Below are positions 1 to 8,552 of a stretch of 51,317 bases of DNA, in pieces (the first letter of the stretch is position 1; every line of letters starts with the position of its first letter). The translations under genes were made by a program, and so were the position numbers. Below the pieces are notes generated by a model. The model saw only the letters and a program-made list of their open reading frames with translations, was not told the DNA's origin and made no database searches. Source of the DNA: Rhizobium sp. Q54. GTDB lineage: Bacteria; Pseudomonadota; Alphaproteobacteria; Rhizobiales; Xanthobacteraceae. Location of the stretch: assembly GCA_945870035.1 (NCBI GenBank), contig CAMBQQ010000016.1, positions 1 to 51,317 on the forward strand. The letters run 5' to 3'.

Positions 1-434
1 GCCGCCCGCACCTTCGGCGTCGTCGTTGCTTGGCTGTGAAGTTGGATCAACATGCCCGAACCCCGCTTCGAATGTCCCTCAGGATCGATCTTGCCATGAA
101 AAAAGCAGAGCGACGAGGGTCTATGTGATCATCCGGGATGGAACATTTATCGAAACGATTCCAGATATTGCCCGGCTTCGCGCGCGAGAAGCGCGAAGGC
201 TCGCAGTATTGGAAGTTGAATTTGAAGCCTTGAGGCACCTTCAAAAAATTCAGTACCTCCACAGATCGCGCCAATACCGTTAATCCCCGTCCGGTCGGCC
301 CGATTGTGGTCGAATTTGTTCGCTAACAGACGGTTACGGCTAAACCAAGACAAAAATGCTTGAAATTCCGTCCGGCAGGGGATAGGTACCGGATGTTCTC
401 AGGACATTGTGCCACCTAAAGGAGTGACGAGCCG
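1..434. other. rpoZ upstream region, no confident gene
   Basis: This stretch is more AT-rich than the genes that follow. A plus-strand frame stays open from base 2 to 283 (from ATG 26, 85 aa). Its C-terminal half is Arg/Glu-rich and could be a small protein or the tail of a gene that begins outside the window, but I recognise no family. Relatives often carry an NYN-domain gene upstream of rpoZ, and I cannot match this frame to it. From 284 to 434 there is only the rpoZ leader. Confidence 0.35.
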
Positions 435-824
435 ATGGCCCGTGTCACCGTAGAAGATTGCATCGACAAGGTTGAAAACCGCTTCGATCTCGTGCTGCTG
501 GCGAGCCACCGGGCGCGCATGATTTCGTCGGGTGCGCAGATCACCATCGACCGCGATAACGACAAGAATCCGGTCGTGTCGCTGCGCGAAATCGCGGAAA
601 CCACCGTGTCGCCGGGCGATCTCAAGGAAGACCTGATCCACTCCCTCCAGAAATACGTCGAGGTCGATGAGCCGGAACCGGAAGTGCCGCTGATCGGCGC
701 CGGCGGTGCCGATTCGGACGACGCGGAAGTCGTCACCTCCGACCGCATGACCGAAGAAGAACTGCTCAAGGGCCTCGAAGGCCTGGCGCCGCCGGAAGAA
801 GTGCCGGAAGAGGACGCCGAATAG
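435..824 (+). CDS. rpoZ: DNA-directed RNA polymerase subunit omega
   Basis: This is the omega subunit, which binds the beta' subunit and helps assemble and stabilise core RNA polymerase. The N-terminal 60 residues carry the family signature: MARVTVEDC, the helix [14 protein letters not shown], then the NPVVSLREI segment. The last 50 residues are acidic and low in complexity, as is usual in rhizobial omega proteins. At 129 aa it is normal for the class. A GGAG ribosome binding site at 421-424 sits about 10 bases before the ATG. The gene ends in its own hairpin terminator and is followed directly by the (p)ppGpp synthetase gene. That neighbourhood is conserved in alphaproteobacteria and fits the role of omega in the ppGpp response. 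The identification is secure. Confidence 0.96.
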   Translation: MARVTVEDCIDKVENRFDLVLLASHRARMISSGAQITIDRDNDKNPVVSLREIAETTVSPGDLKEDLIHSLQKYVEVDEPEPEVPLIGAGGADSDDAEVVTSDRMTEEELLKGLEGLAPPEEVPEEDAE

Positions 825-865
825 GCGCGACGGGCCGGCAAAGCCGGCCGCATAAATTTGAGATA

Positions 866-894
866 AAGGCCTGGCATCTCGCCGGGCCTTTTTT
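866..894 (+). terminator. Rho-independent terminator of rpoZ
   Basis: A 10-bp stem (AAGGCCTGGC / GCCGGGCCTT, one G-T wobble) with an ATCTC loop runs into six T residues. It lies 42 bases after the rpoZ stop, so rsh probably has its own promoter between 895 and 1020. Confidence 0.85.
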
Positions 895-1020
895 GTGCCT
901 GGCGCTTTTTATTAAGCAGAGCGGTAACCCCTTGCGACCATGTTAGATTGACGTGATATCTAATGGCGGTCGCGGCGCGGATGCCGGTTTGGCCGTTTTC
1001 GGATTTGAGGCAGTTCCGAC

Positions 1021-3363
1021 ATGATGCGCACGCGCCCTGATTTACCGCGCATGCAGAAGCAGGCCCTGACCCGGGCGCCGCTCGAACGGCCTGTCAACGG
1101 ATCCTTGCAAGCCTCTGAAAAGCCTGCTCAATCTACGCAGGCCCGCAAGCCGCAAATGATGCGGCAATACGATTTGATCGAGCGGGTGAAAGCCTACAAC
1201 CCGAACACCAACGAGGCGTTGCTCAACCGCGCTTATGTCTACGCCATGAAGGCCCATGGCGACCAAAGGCGCGCTTCGGGCGATCCGTATTTTTCGCACC
1301 CGATCGAAGTCGCGGCGATCCTGACCGACCTCAAACTGGACGACTCGACGATCGCTGCGGCGCTTTTGCATGACACCATTGAGGACACCGCGGCCACGCG
1401 CGCCGAGATCGACCAGCTTTTCGGTCCCGATATCGGCGTCCTGGTCGAAGGCCTGACCAAGCTGAAAAAGCTCGATCTGGTCACCAAGGAAGCCAAGCAG
1501 GCCGAGAACCTGCGCAAGCTGTTGCTGGCCATCGCCGACGACGTCCGTGTCCTTCTGGTCAAGCTCGCCGACCGTCTGCACAACATGCGCACCATCGACT
1601 ACATGCCGCGCGAATCGCGCAAGCGCACCGCCGAGGAGACGCTGGAAATCTATGCGCCGCTCGCCGGCCGCATGGGCATGCACGAGATGCGTGAGGAGTT
1701 GGACAATCTAGCGTTCCGGGAACTGTACCCGGAGGCCTATCAGGTCGTGACGTCCCGATTGGCCGCGCTGGCCGACCGCAACGTCCAGCTGATCGCCGAG
1801 ATCGAGCAGCAATTGACCAAGAAGCTCGCCGACCGCGGCATCGAGGCGCGGGTCACCGGCCGCGCCAAGCGCGCCTATTCGATCTGGCGCAAGATGGAGC
1901 GCAAGTCGGTCGGTTTCGAACAGCTCTCCGATATTTTCGGTTTCCGCGTCGTCGTGAACACCCCGGCCGAATGCTACCAGGCCTTGGGAATTGTCCACAC
2001 GACATGGCCGATGGTGCCGGGCCGCTTCAAGGATTACATCTCGACGCCGAAGGCCAACGAATATCATTCGCTGCATACGACGGTGATCGGTCCCGGCAAG
2101 CAGCGCGTCGAACTGCAAATCCGCACCGTCGAGATGCACGAGATCGCCGAATACGGCATCGCCGCGCATGCGCTTTACAAAGACGGCGTCGGCTCGCCGA
2201 CCGAACTGTTGTCGCGAGAATCGACGGCTTACGCCTGGCTGCGACGCACGATTGAATCGCTGGCCGACGGTTCTAACCCGGAAGAATTCCTCGAACACAC
2301 CAAGCTCGAGTTATTCCACGACCAGGTGTTCTGTTTCTCGCCCAAGGGCAAATTGATCGCGCTGCCGCGCAAGGCGACGCCGATCGACTTCGCCTATGCG
2401 GTGCATACCGACGTCGGCAACACCGCGGTCGGCTGCAAGATCAACGGCAAGATCGCGCCGCTGACGTCCGAACTCGGCAATGGCGATGAAGTCGAAATCC
2501 TCGTGTCCAAAGCGCAACTGGCGCCGCCGGCGGCGTGGGAGTCGATCGTCGTCACCGGCAAGGCGCGCGCGGCGATCCGGCGGGCGACGCGTTCGGCAGT
2601 CCGTGTTCAGTACGCGGGCCTTGGACGGCGCATCGTCGAGCGGCTGTTTCAGCGCGCCAAGATGGTCTACTCCGACGAAAAACTGACCGGCGCGCTGCCG
2701 CGGCTGGCGCGCTCATCACTGGAAGAGGTGATGGCGGCGGTTGGGCGCAGCGAATTGAAGGCCTCAGACGTCGCCCGCGCCATGTATCCCGACTACAAGG
2801 AAGAGCGCGCCGCCGCGATGGCGGTCAAGCCGAAGGCGGAAAGCGGCTGGTTCGGCTTGAAAAAGCTGACCTCGGTGAAGTTCAAGGTGCCGGGTTCGGC
2901 TACGGTCGGACCTGCAATCCCGATCCGCGGCATCAATGGCGATCTGCCGGTGCGCTTCGCGCCCGATGGCGGCGCCGTGCCGGGCGACCGCATCGTCGGC
3001 ATCGTCTCGCCGGGCGAGGGCATCACGATCTATCCGATCCAGTCGGCGTCACTCGCCAAATTCGAGGACACGCCCGAACGCTGGCTCGACGTGCGCTGGG
3101 ATTCCGAGGAGAGCGTCCCGCGGCGCTTTCCGGCGCGCATCACCGTGCAGTCGGCCAACGAGCCGGGCTCGCTGGCGCAAATTGCCCAGGTCATTGCCGA
3201 GCATGACGGCAATATCGACAATATCGCCATGACCCGGCGCGCCCCGGATTTCACCGACGTCGCCATCGATCTCGAAGTCTATGACCTCAAGCATCTCACC
3301 GATATCATCGCGCAGCTGCGGGCCAAGCCGATGGTGGCAAAGGTGGAGCGGGTGAATGGGTAG
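1021..3363 (+). CDS. rsh: Bifunctional (p)ppGpp synthetase/hydrolase
   Basis: This long RelA/SpoT homologue makes and degrades the stringent-response alarmone (p)ppGpp in the cytosol. Domains in order: the HD hydrolase (about residues 70-205, metal-binding H117 D118 in [10 protein letters not shown]); the synthetase (about 280-390, with [20 protein letters not shown]); TGS (about 435-500); a linker; and a C-terminal ACT/RRM domain (about 705-780). An intact HD motif together with a complete synthetase indicates the bifunctional type. The ATG at 1021 has a GAGG at 1007-1010. It adds 45 Arg/Gln/Pro-rich residues before the sequence [11 protein letters not shown] at which rhizobial Rsh proteins usually begin, so the alternative start is ATG 1156 or 1159, which lacks a clear ribosome binding site. 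The stop overlaps the pdxJ start by 8 bases, so the two are probably co-translated. The symbol could equally be relA or spoT. Confidence 0.95.
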   Translation: MMRTRPDLPRMQKQALTRAPLERPVNGSLQASEKPAQSTQARKPQMMRQYDLIERVKAYNPNTNEALLNRAYVYAMKAHGDQRRASGDPYFSHPIEVAAILTDLKLDDSTIAAALLHDTIEDTAATRAEIDQLFGPDIGVLVEGLTKLKKLDLVTKEAKQAENLRKLLLAIADDVRVLLVKLADRLHNMRTIDYMPRESRKRTAEETLEIYAPLAGRMGMHEMREELDNLAFRELYPEAYQVVTSRLAALADRNVQLIAEIEQQLTKKLADRGIEARVTGRAKRAYSIWRKMERKSVGFEQLSDIFGFRVVVNTPAECYQALGIVHTTWPMVPGRFKDYISTPKANEYHSLHTTVIGPGKQRVELQIRTVEMHEIAEYGIAAHALYKDGVGSPTELLSRESTAYAWLRRTIESLADGSNPEEFLEHTKLELFHDQVFCFSPKGKLIALPRKATPIDFAYAVHTDVGNTAVGCKINGKIAPLTSELGNGDEVEILVSKAQLAPPAAWESIVVTGKARAAIRRATRSAVRVQYAGLGRRIVERLFQRAKMVYSDEKLTGALPRLARSSLEEVMAAVGRSELKASDVARAMYPDYKEERAAAMAVKPKAESGWFGLKKLTSVKFKVPGSATVGPAIPIRGINGDLPVRFAPDGGAVPGDRIVGIVSPGEGITIYPIQSASLAKFEDTPERWLDVRWDSEESVPRRFPARITVQSANEPGSLAQIAQVIAEHDGNIDNIAMTRRAPDFTDVAIDLEVYDLKHLTDIIAQLRAKPMVAKVERVNG

Positions 3364-4111
3364 TTCACTGAGGTTAGGCGTCAACATCGATCACGTCGCC
3401 ACCGTGCGCAATGCGCGCGGCGGGTTGCTGCCCGATCCAGTGCGCGCGGCCAAACTCGCCATCGCCGCGGGCGCCGACGGCATCACCGCGCATCTGCGCG
3501 AAGACCGCCGCCATATTCGCGATGACGACATCGCGCGGCTGAAAGCCGAGATCGACAAGCCGCTGAATTTCGAAATGGCGGCGACCGAGGAGATGCTCGG
3601 CATCGCGCTCAAGACCAAGCCGCATGCCTGCTGCCTGGTGCCGGAAAAGCGCTCCGAACGCACCACCGAAGGCGGTCTCGACGCCGCCGGTCAGCAGGCC
3701 GCGCTCAAGCCGGTCATCCATGCGCTCAAGCATAGCGGCATCCGGGTGTCGCTGTTCATCGCCGCGCAGCCCAGCCAGATCGAAGCGGCGGCGGCGCTTG
3801 GCGCCGACATTGTCGAGATCCACACCGGCGCCTGGTGCGATGCGCTGGCCGAGGCGAAGGCAGCGCAGGCCGAGAGCGAATGGAAGCAGATCGTTTCCGG
3901 AGCGGCGCTTGCCGCCAGCCTCGGCCTCGAAGTCCATGCCGGCCATGGCCTCGAGTACGCCAGCGCCGAGGAAATCGCGTCGCTGCCGCAGATCGTCGAA
4001 CTCAATATCGGCCACTTCCTCATTGGCGAGGCGATCTTCGAGGGCCTGTCCGAGACTGTCAAAATCATGCGCGCGGCGATGGCGCGCGGGCGTGGTTCAA
4101 TTCGATCATGA
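3356..4111 (+). CDS. pdxJ: Pyridoxine 5'-phosphate synthase
   Basis: PdxJ condenses 1-deoxyxylulose 5-phosphate with 3-amino-2-oxopropyl phosphate to give pyridoxine 5'-phosphate, the last ring-forming step of DXP-dependent vitamin B6 synthesis. The 251-aa TIM barrel has the family landmarks: [19 protein letters not shown] at the N-terminus (catalytic His in the NIDHVAT motif), [15 protein letters not shown], the [15 protein letters not shown] loop, and the C-terminal EVHAGHGL and [12 protein letters not shown] phosphate-binding strands. It begins inside the end of rsh and ends four bases into acpS, so all three are probably translated from one transcript. Its place next to acpS is conserved across alphaproteobacteria. 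The identification is secure. Confidence 0.96.
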   Translation: MGSSLRLGVNIDHVATVRNARGGLLPDPVRAAKLAIAAGADGITAHLREDRRHIRDDDIARLKAEIDKPLNFEMAATEEMLGIALKTKPHACCLVPEKRSERTTEGGLDAAGQQAALKPVIHALKHSGIRVSLFIAAQPSQIEAAAALGADIVEIHTGAWCDALAEAKAAQAESEWKQIVSGAALAASLGLEVHAGHGLEYASAEEIASLPQIVELNIGHFLIGEAIFEGLSETVKIMRAAMARGRGSIRS

Positions 4112-4530
4112 TGATAGGTCTGGGCTCCGACCTCTGCGACGCGCGCCGCATTGCCAAGACCCTCGAACGCTACGGCGATCGTTTCATCAATCGCATCTTC
4201 ACGCCGGCCGAGCGCGCCAAGGCCGAGCGCCGCGCCAATGCCACCGAAACCTATGCCAAGCGCTTTGCCGCCAAGGAGGCCTGCGCCAAGGCGCTCGGCA
4301 CCGGCATGCGCGCCGGCGTGTTCTGGCGCGACATGGGCGTGGTCAATCTACCGTCGGGGCGGCCGACCATGAAGCTGACCGGCGGAGCCCTGAAGCGGCT
4401 GCAATCGATGTTGCCGCCGGGCCATGAAGCCCGCATCGACGTGTCGCTGACCGACGAAGGGCCGCTCGCACAGGCCATTGTCATCATTTCCGCCGTGCCC
4501 TTGCCGGCGCCGCCCAGCGACAGCCGGTAA
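4108..4530 (+). CDS. acpS: Holo-[acyl-carrier-protein] synthase
   Basis: AcpS transfers 4'-phosphopantetheine from coenzyme A to the serine of acyl carrier protein and so activates fatty acid synthesis. The protein (140 aa) starts [15 protein letters not shown], with the Mg-binding Asp of the IGxDxx motif near residue 8. It has the second signature [16 protein letters not shown], whose Glu is the other metal ligand. A longer upstream open frame runs through pdxJ but is only a shadow, because homology begins at this double ATG. Start 4108 overlaps the pdxJ TGA (ATGATGA), and 4111 is the equally plausible alternative. About 137 bases with no obvious feature separate it from lepB. Confidence 0.94.
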   Translation: MMIGLGSDLCDARRIAKTLERYGDRFINRIFTPAERAKAERRANATETYAKRFAAKEACAKALGTGMRAGVFWRDMGVVNLPSGRPTMKLTGGALKRLQSMLPPGHEARIDVSLTDEGPLAQAIVIISAVPLPAPPSDSR

Positions 4531-4667
4531 GACGATTAAACCCTGCCGGGACAAAGACTTATACATTAGTTACGCCGATCTTCATTGCACGGCGCCAACT
4601 CTCCCGCTACAAGATCGGCGGGGCGGCGATGTCGGTCTTTGGACGACATTTCAGGATCGAAAGGCCG

Positions 4668-5423
4668 ATGAGCGTGACATCCGGTACCAAGCGGAAAGAG
4701 GGCGGAGTCGGCGAGACGGTCCGCGTTATTTTCCATGCGTTGATCATCGCTCTGGTGATCCGCACATTCCTGTTCCAGCCGTTCAACATTCCCTCCGGTT
4801 CGATGAAGGCGACGCTCTTGGTCGGCGATTACCTGTTCGTCTCCAAGTATACCTATGGCTACAGCCAGTACTCGCTGCCGATGTCGCCGCCAATTTTTTC
4901 CGGCCGCATTCCCGGCGGCTTCACGCCGGAGCGCGGCGACGTCGTTGTTTTCCGCCTGCCCAAGGACACCTCGACCGATTACATCAAGCGTGTGATCGGC
5001 CTGCCCGGCGACAAGATCCAGGTGACCGATGGCGTCGTCTCGATCAACGGCGCGCCGGTGAAGCGCGAGCGCATTACCGACTTCGCAGAGACTGAAGAGG
5101 GCACGCCGGACGCTCCGATCAAGCGCTGGAAAGAAACGTTGCCGAACGGCGTTTCGTTCGAGACGCTCGATCTGGTCGAAAACGGCTTTGCCGACAACAC
5201 GCAGGTCTACACCGTGCCGGCCGATCATTACTTCATGATGGGCGACAACCGCGACAATTCGACCGACAGCCGCTTCAGTCAGGTTGGCTTCGTGCCGTTC
5301 GAGAATATCGTCGGCAAGGCGCAGATCATTTTCTTCTCGGTCTATGAAGGCGAACGGGCCTGGCAGTTCTGGCGTTGGCCGTTCGCCGTGCGCTGGAACA
5401 GGTTGTTCACGATTGTCCGATGA
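4668..5423 (+). CDS. lepB: Signal peptidase I
   Basis: LepB is the membrane-bound peptidase that removes signal peptides from exported proteins. A single N-terminal membrane anchor (about residues 18-36) is followed by the catalytic domain. The nucleophile Ser45 lies in NIPSGSMKATL, and the general base Lys107 in YIKRVIGLPGD. The C-terminal box GDNRDNSTDSR is also present. The start chosen gives MSVTSGTK, the usual N-terminus in Bradyrhizobium-like species, with AAAGG just upstream. An in-frame ATG at 4629 would add 13 residues and has a GGGG ribosome binding site, so it remains possible. The stop overlaps the rnc start as ATGA, which implies translational coupling. Confidence 0.94.
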   Translation: MSVTSGTKRKEGGVGETVRVIFHALIIALVIRTFLFQPFNIPSGSMKATLLVGDYLFVSKYTYGYSQYSLPMSPPIFSGRIPGGFTPERGDVVVFRLPKDTSTDYIKRVIGLPGDKIQVTDGVVSINGAPVKRERITDFAETEEGTPDAPIKRWKETLPNGVSFETLDLVENGFADNTQVYTVPADHYFMMGDNRDNSTDSRFSQVGFVPFENIVGKAQIIFFSVYEGERAWQFWRWPFAVRWNRLFTIVR

Positions 5424-6142
5424 GCCGTAGTAAGGTCAAAGACCGCGCCGCGCTCGAGGAACGGATCGGCTACTGCTTCTCCGACAATCTGTTGCTGGAG
5501 CGTGCCTTGACGCACATCTCGGCGATCGCCGGCGGTCCGCAGAATCGCGTTTCCAGCTACCAGCGTCTCGAATTTCTCGGCGACCATGTGCTTGGTCTGG
5601 TGATTTCCGACATGCTGTACCGCGCGTTTCCAAAAGCCAACGAAGGCGAGCTGTCGCGGCGGCTGGCCGATCTGGTGCGCAAGGAAACCTGCGCCGAAGT
5701 CGGCCGCGCCATGGACTTAGGGCCGGCGCTGCGCCTCGGCAATTCGGAATCGCATGCCGGCGGGCGGCTGCGCACGACCATTCTGGCCGATGCCTGCGAA
5801 GGCCTGGTCGGCGCCGTGTTCATCGACGGCGGTTATGCCGCGGCCGATGCGCTGGTGTCGAAGTTCTGGAAAGAGCGCATGATCGCCACGGTAAAGCCGC
5901 TGCGCGACGCCAAGACCATGTTGCAGGAATGGGCGCAGGCGCGCGGCCTGCCGACGCCTGTCTACAAGGAACTGGCGCGCACCGGCCCGCATCACGATCC
6001 GGTGTTCAAGGTCGCGGTGGTGTTGCCGGACCGGCCGCAGGCCGAAGGTTCGGGTGCTTCCAAACGGGCCGCGGAACAGGCGGCGGCCCTGGCTATGCTG
6101 ACCAGCGTCGGCGTGAAAGCGGATAAAATTGATGCCCGATAA
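5420..6142 (+). CDS. rnc: Ribonuclease III
   Basis: RNase III cuts double-stranded RNA and processes the rRNA precursor. The 240-aa protein has an N-terminal endonuclease domain with signature QRLEFLGDHVLG (E51 and D55) and ILADACEGLVGAVF (D124 and E127). These supply the acidic residues of the two-metal site. A C-terminal dsRNA-binding domain follows (about 165-235, with AAEQAAALAML near the end). The family signature usually starts ERLEFLGD. Here the first Glu is Gln, which I believe is common in this clade and does not touch the core catalytic residues. The start overlaps the lepB stop (ATGA), and an in-frame ATG at 5375 within lepB is not needed. The 3' end overlaps era by 11 bases. Confidence 0.95.
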   Translation: MSRSKVKDRAALEERIGYCFSDNLLLERALTHISAIAGGPQNRVSSYQRLEFLGDHVLGLVISDMLYRAFPKANEGELSRRLADLVRKETCAEVGRAMDLGPALRLGNSESHAGGRLRTTILADACEGLVGAVFIDGGYAAADALVSKFWKERMIATVKPLRDAKTMLQEWAQARGLPTPVYKELARTGPHHDPVFKVAVVLPDRPQAEGSGASKRAAEQAAALAMLTSVGVKADKIDAR

Positions 6143-7070
6143 AAATGCGGACGGACCGATGATGCCTGTGGGGGTCGACACCCGCTGCGGCTTCGTCGCG
6201 CTGATCGGCGCGCCCAATGCCGGCAAGTCGACGCTCTTGAATGCGCTGGTCGGCTCCAAGGTGACCATTGTCTCGCACAAGGTGCAGACGACGCGCGCGC
6301 TCATTCGCGGCATCGCCGTTGAGGACAAGTCGCAGATCATCTTTGTCGATACGCCGGGTATTTTTGCGCCCAAGCGAAGACTCGACCGCGCCATGGTGAC
6401 GACGGCCTGGAGCGGCGCGCATGAGGCCGATCTGGTCGGCGTCATGATCGACGCGCGCAAGGGCATCGACGAAGAGGCGGAGTCGCTTCTGGAGCGTCTC
6501 GCCGAGGTGAAGACACGCAAGATACTGATCCTCAACAAGATCGATCTGGTGCAGCGTGACAAGCTTTTGACCTTGACCAAGGTCGCCAACGAGAAGGCCA
6601 AGTTCGAAGCGACCTTCATGATCTCGGCGATGACCGGCGACGGCGTCCATGACCTCAAGCAGTGGCTGGCCGAGCGCATGCCGCTCGGCCCCTGGCTTTA
6701 TCCGGCCGACCAGATGTCGGACGCGCCGATGCGGCAACTGGCCGCCGAAATCACCCGCGAGAAACTGTTCGAACGCCTGCACCAGGAATTGCCGTACCAC
6801 TCGACGGTCGAGACCGAGAGCTGGAAGGAACTGCGCAACGGCGAGACCCGCATCGAGCAGACGATCTATGTCGAGCGCGAAAGCCAGCGCAAGATCGTCA
6901 TCGGCAAAGGCGGGCAGACGCTGAAAGCCATCGGTGAAAGTGCGCGGCGCGAGATCGTCGATATTCTCGAGCACAAGGTGCACCTGTTCCTGTTTGTGAA
7001 GGTGCGCGAGGGCTGGGGCGACGATCCGGAACGCTACCGCGCCATGGGGCTGGAGTTTCCGAAGGAGTAG
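6132..7070 (+). CDS. era: GTPase Era
   Basis: Era binds the 3' end of 16S rRNA, aids 30S maturation and couples it to cell division. The GTPase domain carries G1 GAPNAGKST, G3 DTPG in IIFVDTPGIF, and G4 NKID in ILILNKIDL. The C-terminal KH domain has the RNA-binding stretch IVIGKGGQTLKAIGESAR. At 312 aa it is near the family's usual 300. The start is ATG 6132 inside the last codons of rnc; a TTG directly before it is unnecessary. The lepB-rnc-era cluster is one of the most conserved in proteobacteria and couples secretion, RNA processing and ribosome assembly. A palindromic repeat lies between this gene and recO. Confidence 0.96.
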   Translation: MPDKNADGPMMPVGVDTRCGFVALIGAPNAGKSTLLNALVGSKVTIVSHKVQTTRALIRGIAVEDKSQIIFVDTPGIFAPKRRLDRAMVTTAWSGAHEADLVGVMIDARKGIDEEAESLLERLAEVKTRKILILNKIDLVQRDKLLTLTKVANEKAKFEATFMISAMTGDGVHDLKQWLAERMPLGPWLYPADQMSDAPMRQLAAEITREKLFERLHQELPYHSTVETESWKELRNGETRIEQTIYVERESQRKIVIGKGGQTLKAIGESARREIVDILEHKVHLFLFVKVREGWGDDPERYRAMGLEFPKE

Positions 7071-7105
7071 GTCGCCTTGCGACTCGGCGTCGCGACGCTA
7101 CTCTT

Positions 7106-7233
7106 GCTTTACCTCCCCCTGGAGGGGGGAGGTCGGCGCGTCTTCGCGCCGGGAGGGGGTGATCTTTTGGACTTCACCCCACCCCGCTCACTTCGTTCGC
7201 GACCCTCCCCCTCCAGGGGAGGGTAAAGTAAGC
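7106..7233. repeat. Palindromic intergenic repeat between era and recO
   Basis: Two long arms in inverted orientation enclose about 65 bases. The left arm reads GCTTTACCTCCCCCTGGAGG and continues GGGGAGGTCG. The right arm, on the other strand, reads TACCCTCCCCTGGAGGGGG. Each arm is itself a C-rich/G-rich hairpin around CTGGAG. The centre holds a CACCCC motif and the small hairpin CTCACTTCGTTCGCGA. Elements of this look occur in many copies between genes in Bradyrhizobium-like genomes. No coding capacity is seen. Confidence 0.75.
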
Positions 7234-7250
7234 GCGGAATGACAGATTAA

Positions 7251-7985
7251 ATGCAATGGACCGATGAAGGCATCGTGATTGGCGTGCGGCGGCACGGGGA
7301 GGCGAGCGCTATCCTCGAACTGATGACGCGCGAGCACGGCCGCCATCTCGGCATGGTGCGCGGCGGCTTCGGCACCCGCATGAAGCCGATCCTGCAAACC
7401 GGCAACTCCGTCAGCGCCTCGTGGCGGGCGCGGCTCGACGAGCATCTCGGCAATTACACCATCGAGCCGATGCGGCAGCGGGCGTCGAACTTCTTCGGCG
7501 CTTCGCACGCGATCTATGGCGTGACGCATCTGGCGGCCTTGATGCGGCTCTTGCCGGAGCGCGACCCGCATGAGGGCTTGTTCAATATCTTCGAGCAAAT
7601 CCTCGACCGGCTGGAAGACGCTGTGTGGGCTGCACCCATGGTGGCGCGCTTTGAATTGCAGATTTTATCGGAACTGGGCTTCGGTCTCGATCTCGACCAA
7701 TGCGCGGCGACGGGCGAGACCGGCGACCTGATATATGTGTCGCCGAAATCGGGACGCGCGGTGTCACGCTCCGCCGGCGCGCCTTACGCCGACCGCATGC
7801 TGCGCCTGCCGGCCTTCATGCGCGACGGCGAAGGCGAGCTATCGGGCGGCGATCTCGATGACGGCTTCGCACTGACCGGATTTTTCCTGTCGCGCCATGT
7901 GCTGGAGCCGCGCGGCCAGGTGTTCGCCGAGGAGCGCATGCATTTTCTCAATGCGCTGAACCGCGCGTTGCCGCACGTTGCGTAG
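7251..7985 (+). CDS. recO: DNA repair protein RecO
   Basis: RecO loads RecA onto gapped DNA together with RecF and RecR in the RecFOR recombination pathway. The N-terminal OB-fold opens with [19 protein letters not shown], a typical RecO start. The middle helical domain includes [15 protein letters not shown] and [28 protein letters not shown]. The Cys-type zinc finger seen in some RecO proteins is reduced, as in other rhizobia. At 244 aa the length is usual. The palindromic repeat upstream separates it from era, so it may have its own promoter. A bidirectional hairpin follows. Confidence 0.92.
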   Translation: MQWTDEGIVIGVRRHGEASAILELMTREHGRHLGMVRGGFGTRMKPILQTGNSVSASWRARLDEHLGNYTIEPMRQRASNFFGASHAIYGVTHLAALMRLLPERDPHEGLFNIFEQILDRLEDAVWAAPMVARFELQILSELGFGLDLDQCAATGETGDLIYVSPKSGRAVSRSAGAPYADRMLRLPAFMRDGEGELSGGDLDDGFALTGFFLSRHVLEPRGQVFAEERMHFLNALNRALPHVA

Positions 7986-8006
7986 GCGAGGCATGGCCGC
8001 AAAACA

Positions 8007-8037
8007 AAACCGGCCCGGCATTTGGCCGAGCCGGTTT
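8007..8037. terminator. Bidirectional hairpin between recO and a convergent small gene
   Basis: The perfect 8-bp arms AAACCGGC and GCCGGTTT enclose a second pairing (CCGGC/GGCC). Short A and T runs on both sides suit termination in either direction between the convergent recO and the minus-strand gene at 8058. Confidence 0.65.
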
Positions 8038-8057
8038 CAAAGTCTCTTTGTAACCGA

Positions 8058-8312
8058 TTACCGAACGCGGCGGCAGATGCGCTCGTTATGGCAGCGGCGG
8101 CCATAGTAACCGGTGCGGCAGACGCGGATCGTCCGGCACACAACGCGCGGACGCGGGCGATAATGGCGCCGCTGATAGTACTGCGCGTCCTGGATCAGCG
8201 ACCCTTCGATGGCGGTGGACGACAGGCCCGAAGCCGGCGCCGCATTCGCTGCCGGGATGCCGGCCAGACCGATGCCGAGACCCAACAGGGCCGACAGAAT
8301 AATCATGCGCAT
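8058..8312 (-). CDS. Small secreted Arg/Tyr/Cys-rich protein
   Basis: I do not recognise a named family. The 84-aa product starts MRMIILSALLGLGIGLAG, a clean signal peptide with a likely cut after ANA (ANA|AP). The mature part of about 60 residues is strongly basic, rich in Tyr and Arg, and ends with four cysteines (VVCRTIRVC and RRCHNERIC), which suggests two disulfides in the periplasm or outside the cell. The start was chosen because GGAAGG lies 8 bases upstream of this ATG. Two in-frame ATGs further up are possible but poorly placed. It converges on recO and is divergent from parC. Similar small basic exported proteins are common in Bradyrhizobium-like genomes, but their role is unknown. 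Confidence 0.65.
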   Translation of the reverse strand: MRMIILSALLGLGIGLAGIPAANAAPASGLSSTAIEGSLIQDAQYYQRRHYRPRPRVVCRTIRVCRTGYYGRRCHNERICRRVR

Positions 8313-8552
8313 GTGCATTTCCTTCCAGTTACCGGTTGAGCCGTTTTCGGATCGGGAATGACCCGTCGGACTCATAGACCGTATTCGTTGCCGTACTACG
8401 ATTCGATGGCCGGTTGGCGGCGGGACCGGTCGGCGCAGGGACTCATGGTAAGGCCCCTGTTAAGTTCACAGGATAGTTGGAGAAATCGGAAGATTTGCTG
8501 GCCGGCGCGTTCATCGCTTGTTCATCCTTGATCGGCGCAGTAGCACTCCAGC

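Noticed and set aside
943..963. Inverted repeat TTAGAT-N9-ATCTAA before rsh as an Irr-type iron box
   Set aside because: Half sites and spacing differ from the TTAGAA-type Irr box, and an iron link to rsh is not expected; possibly part of the rsh promoter.
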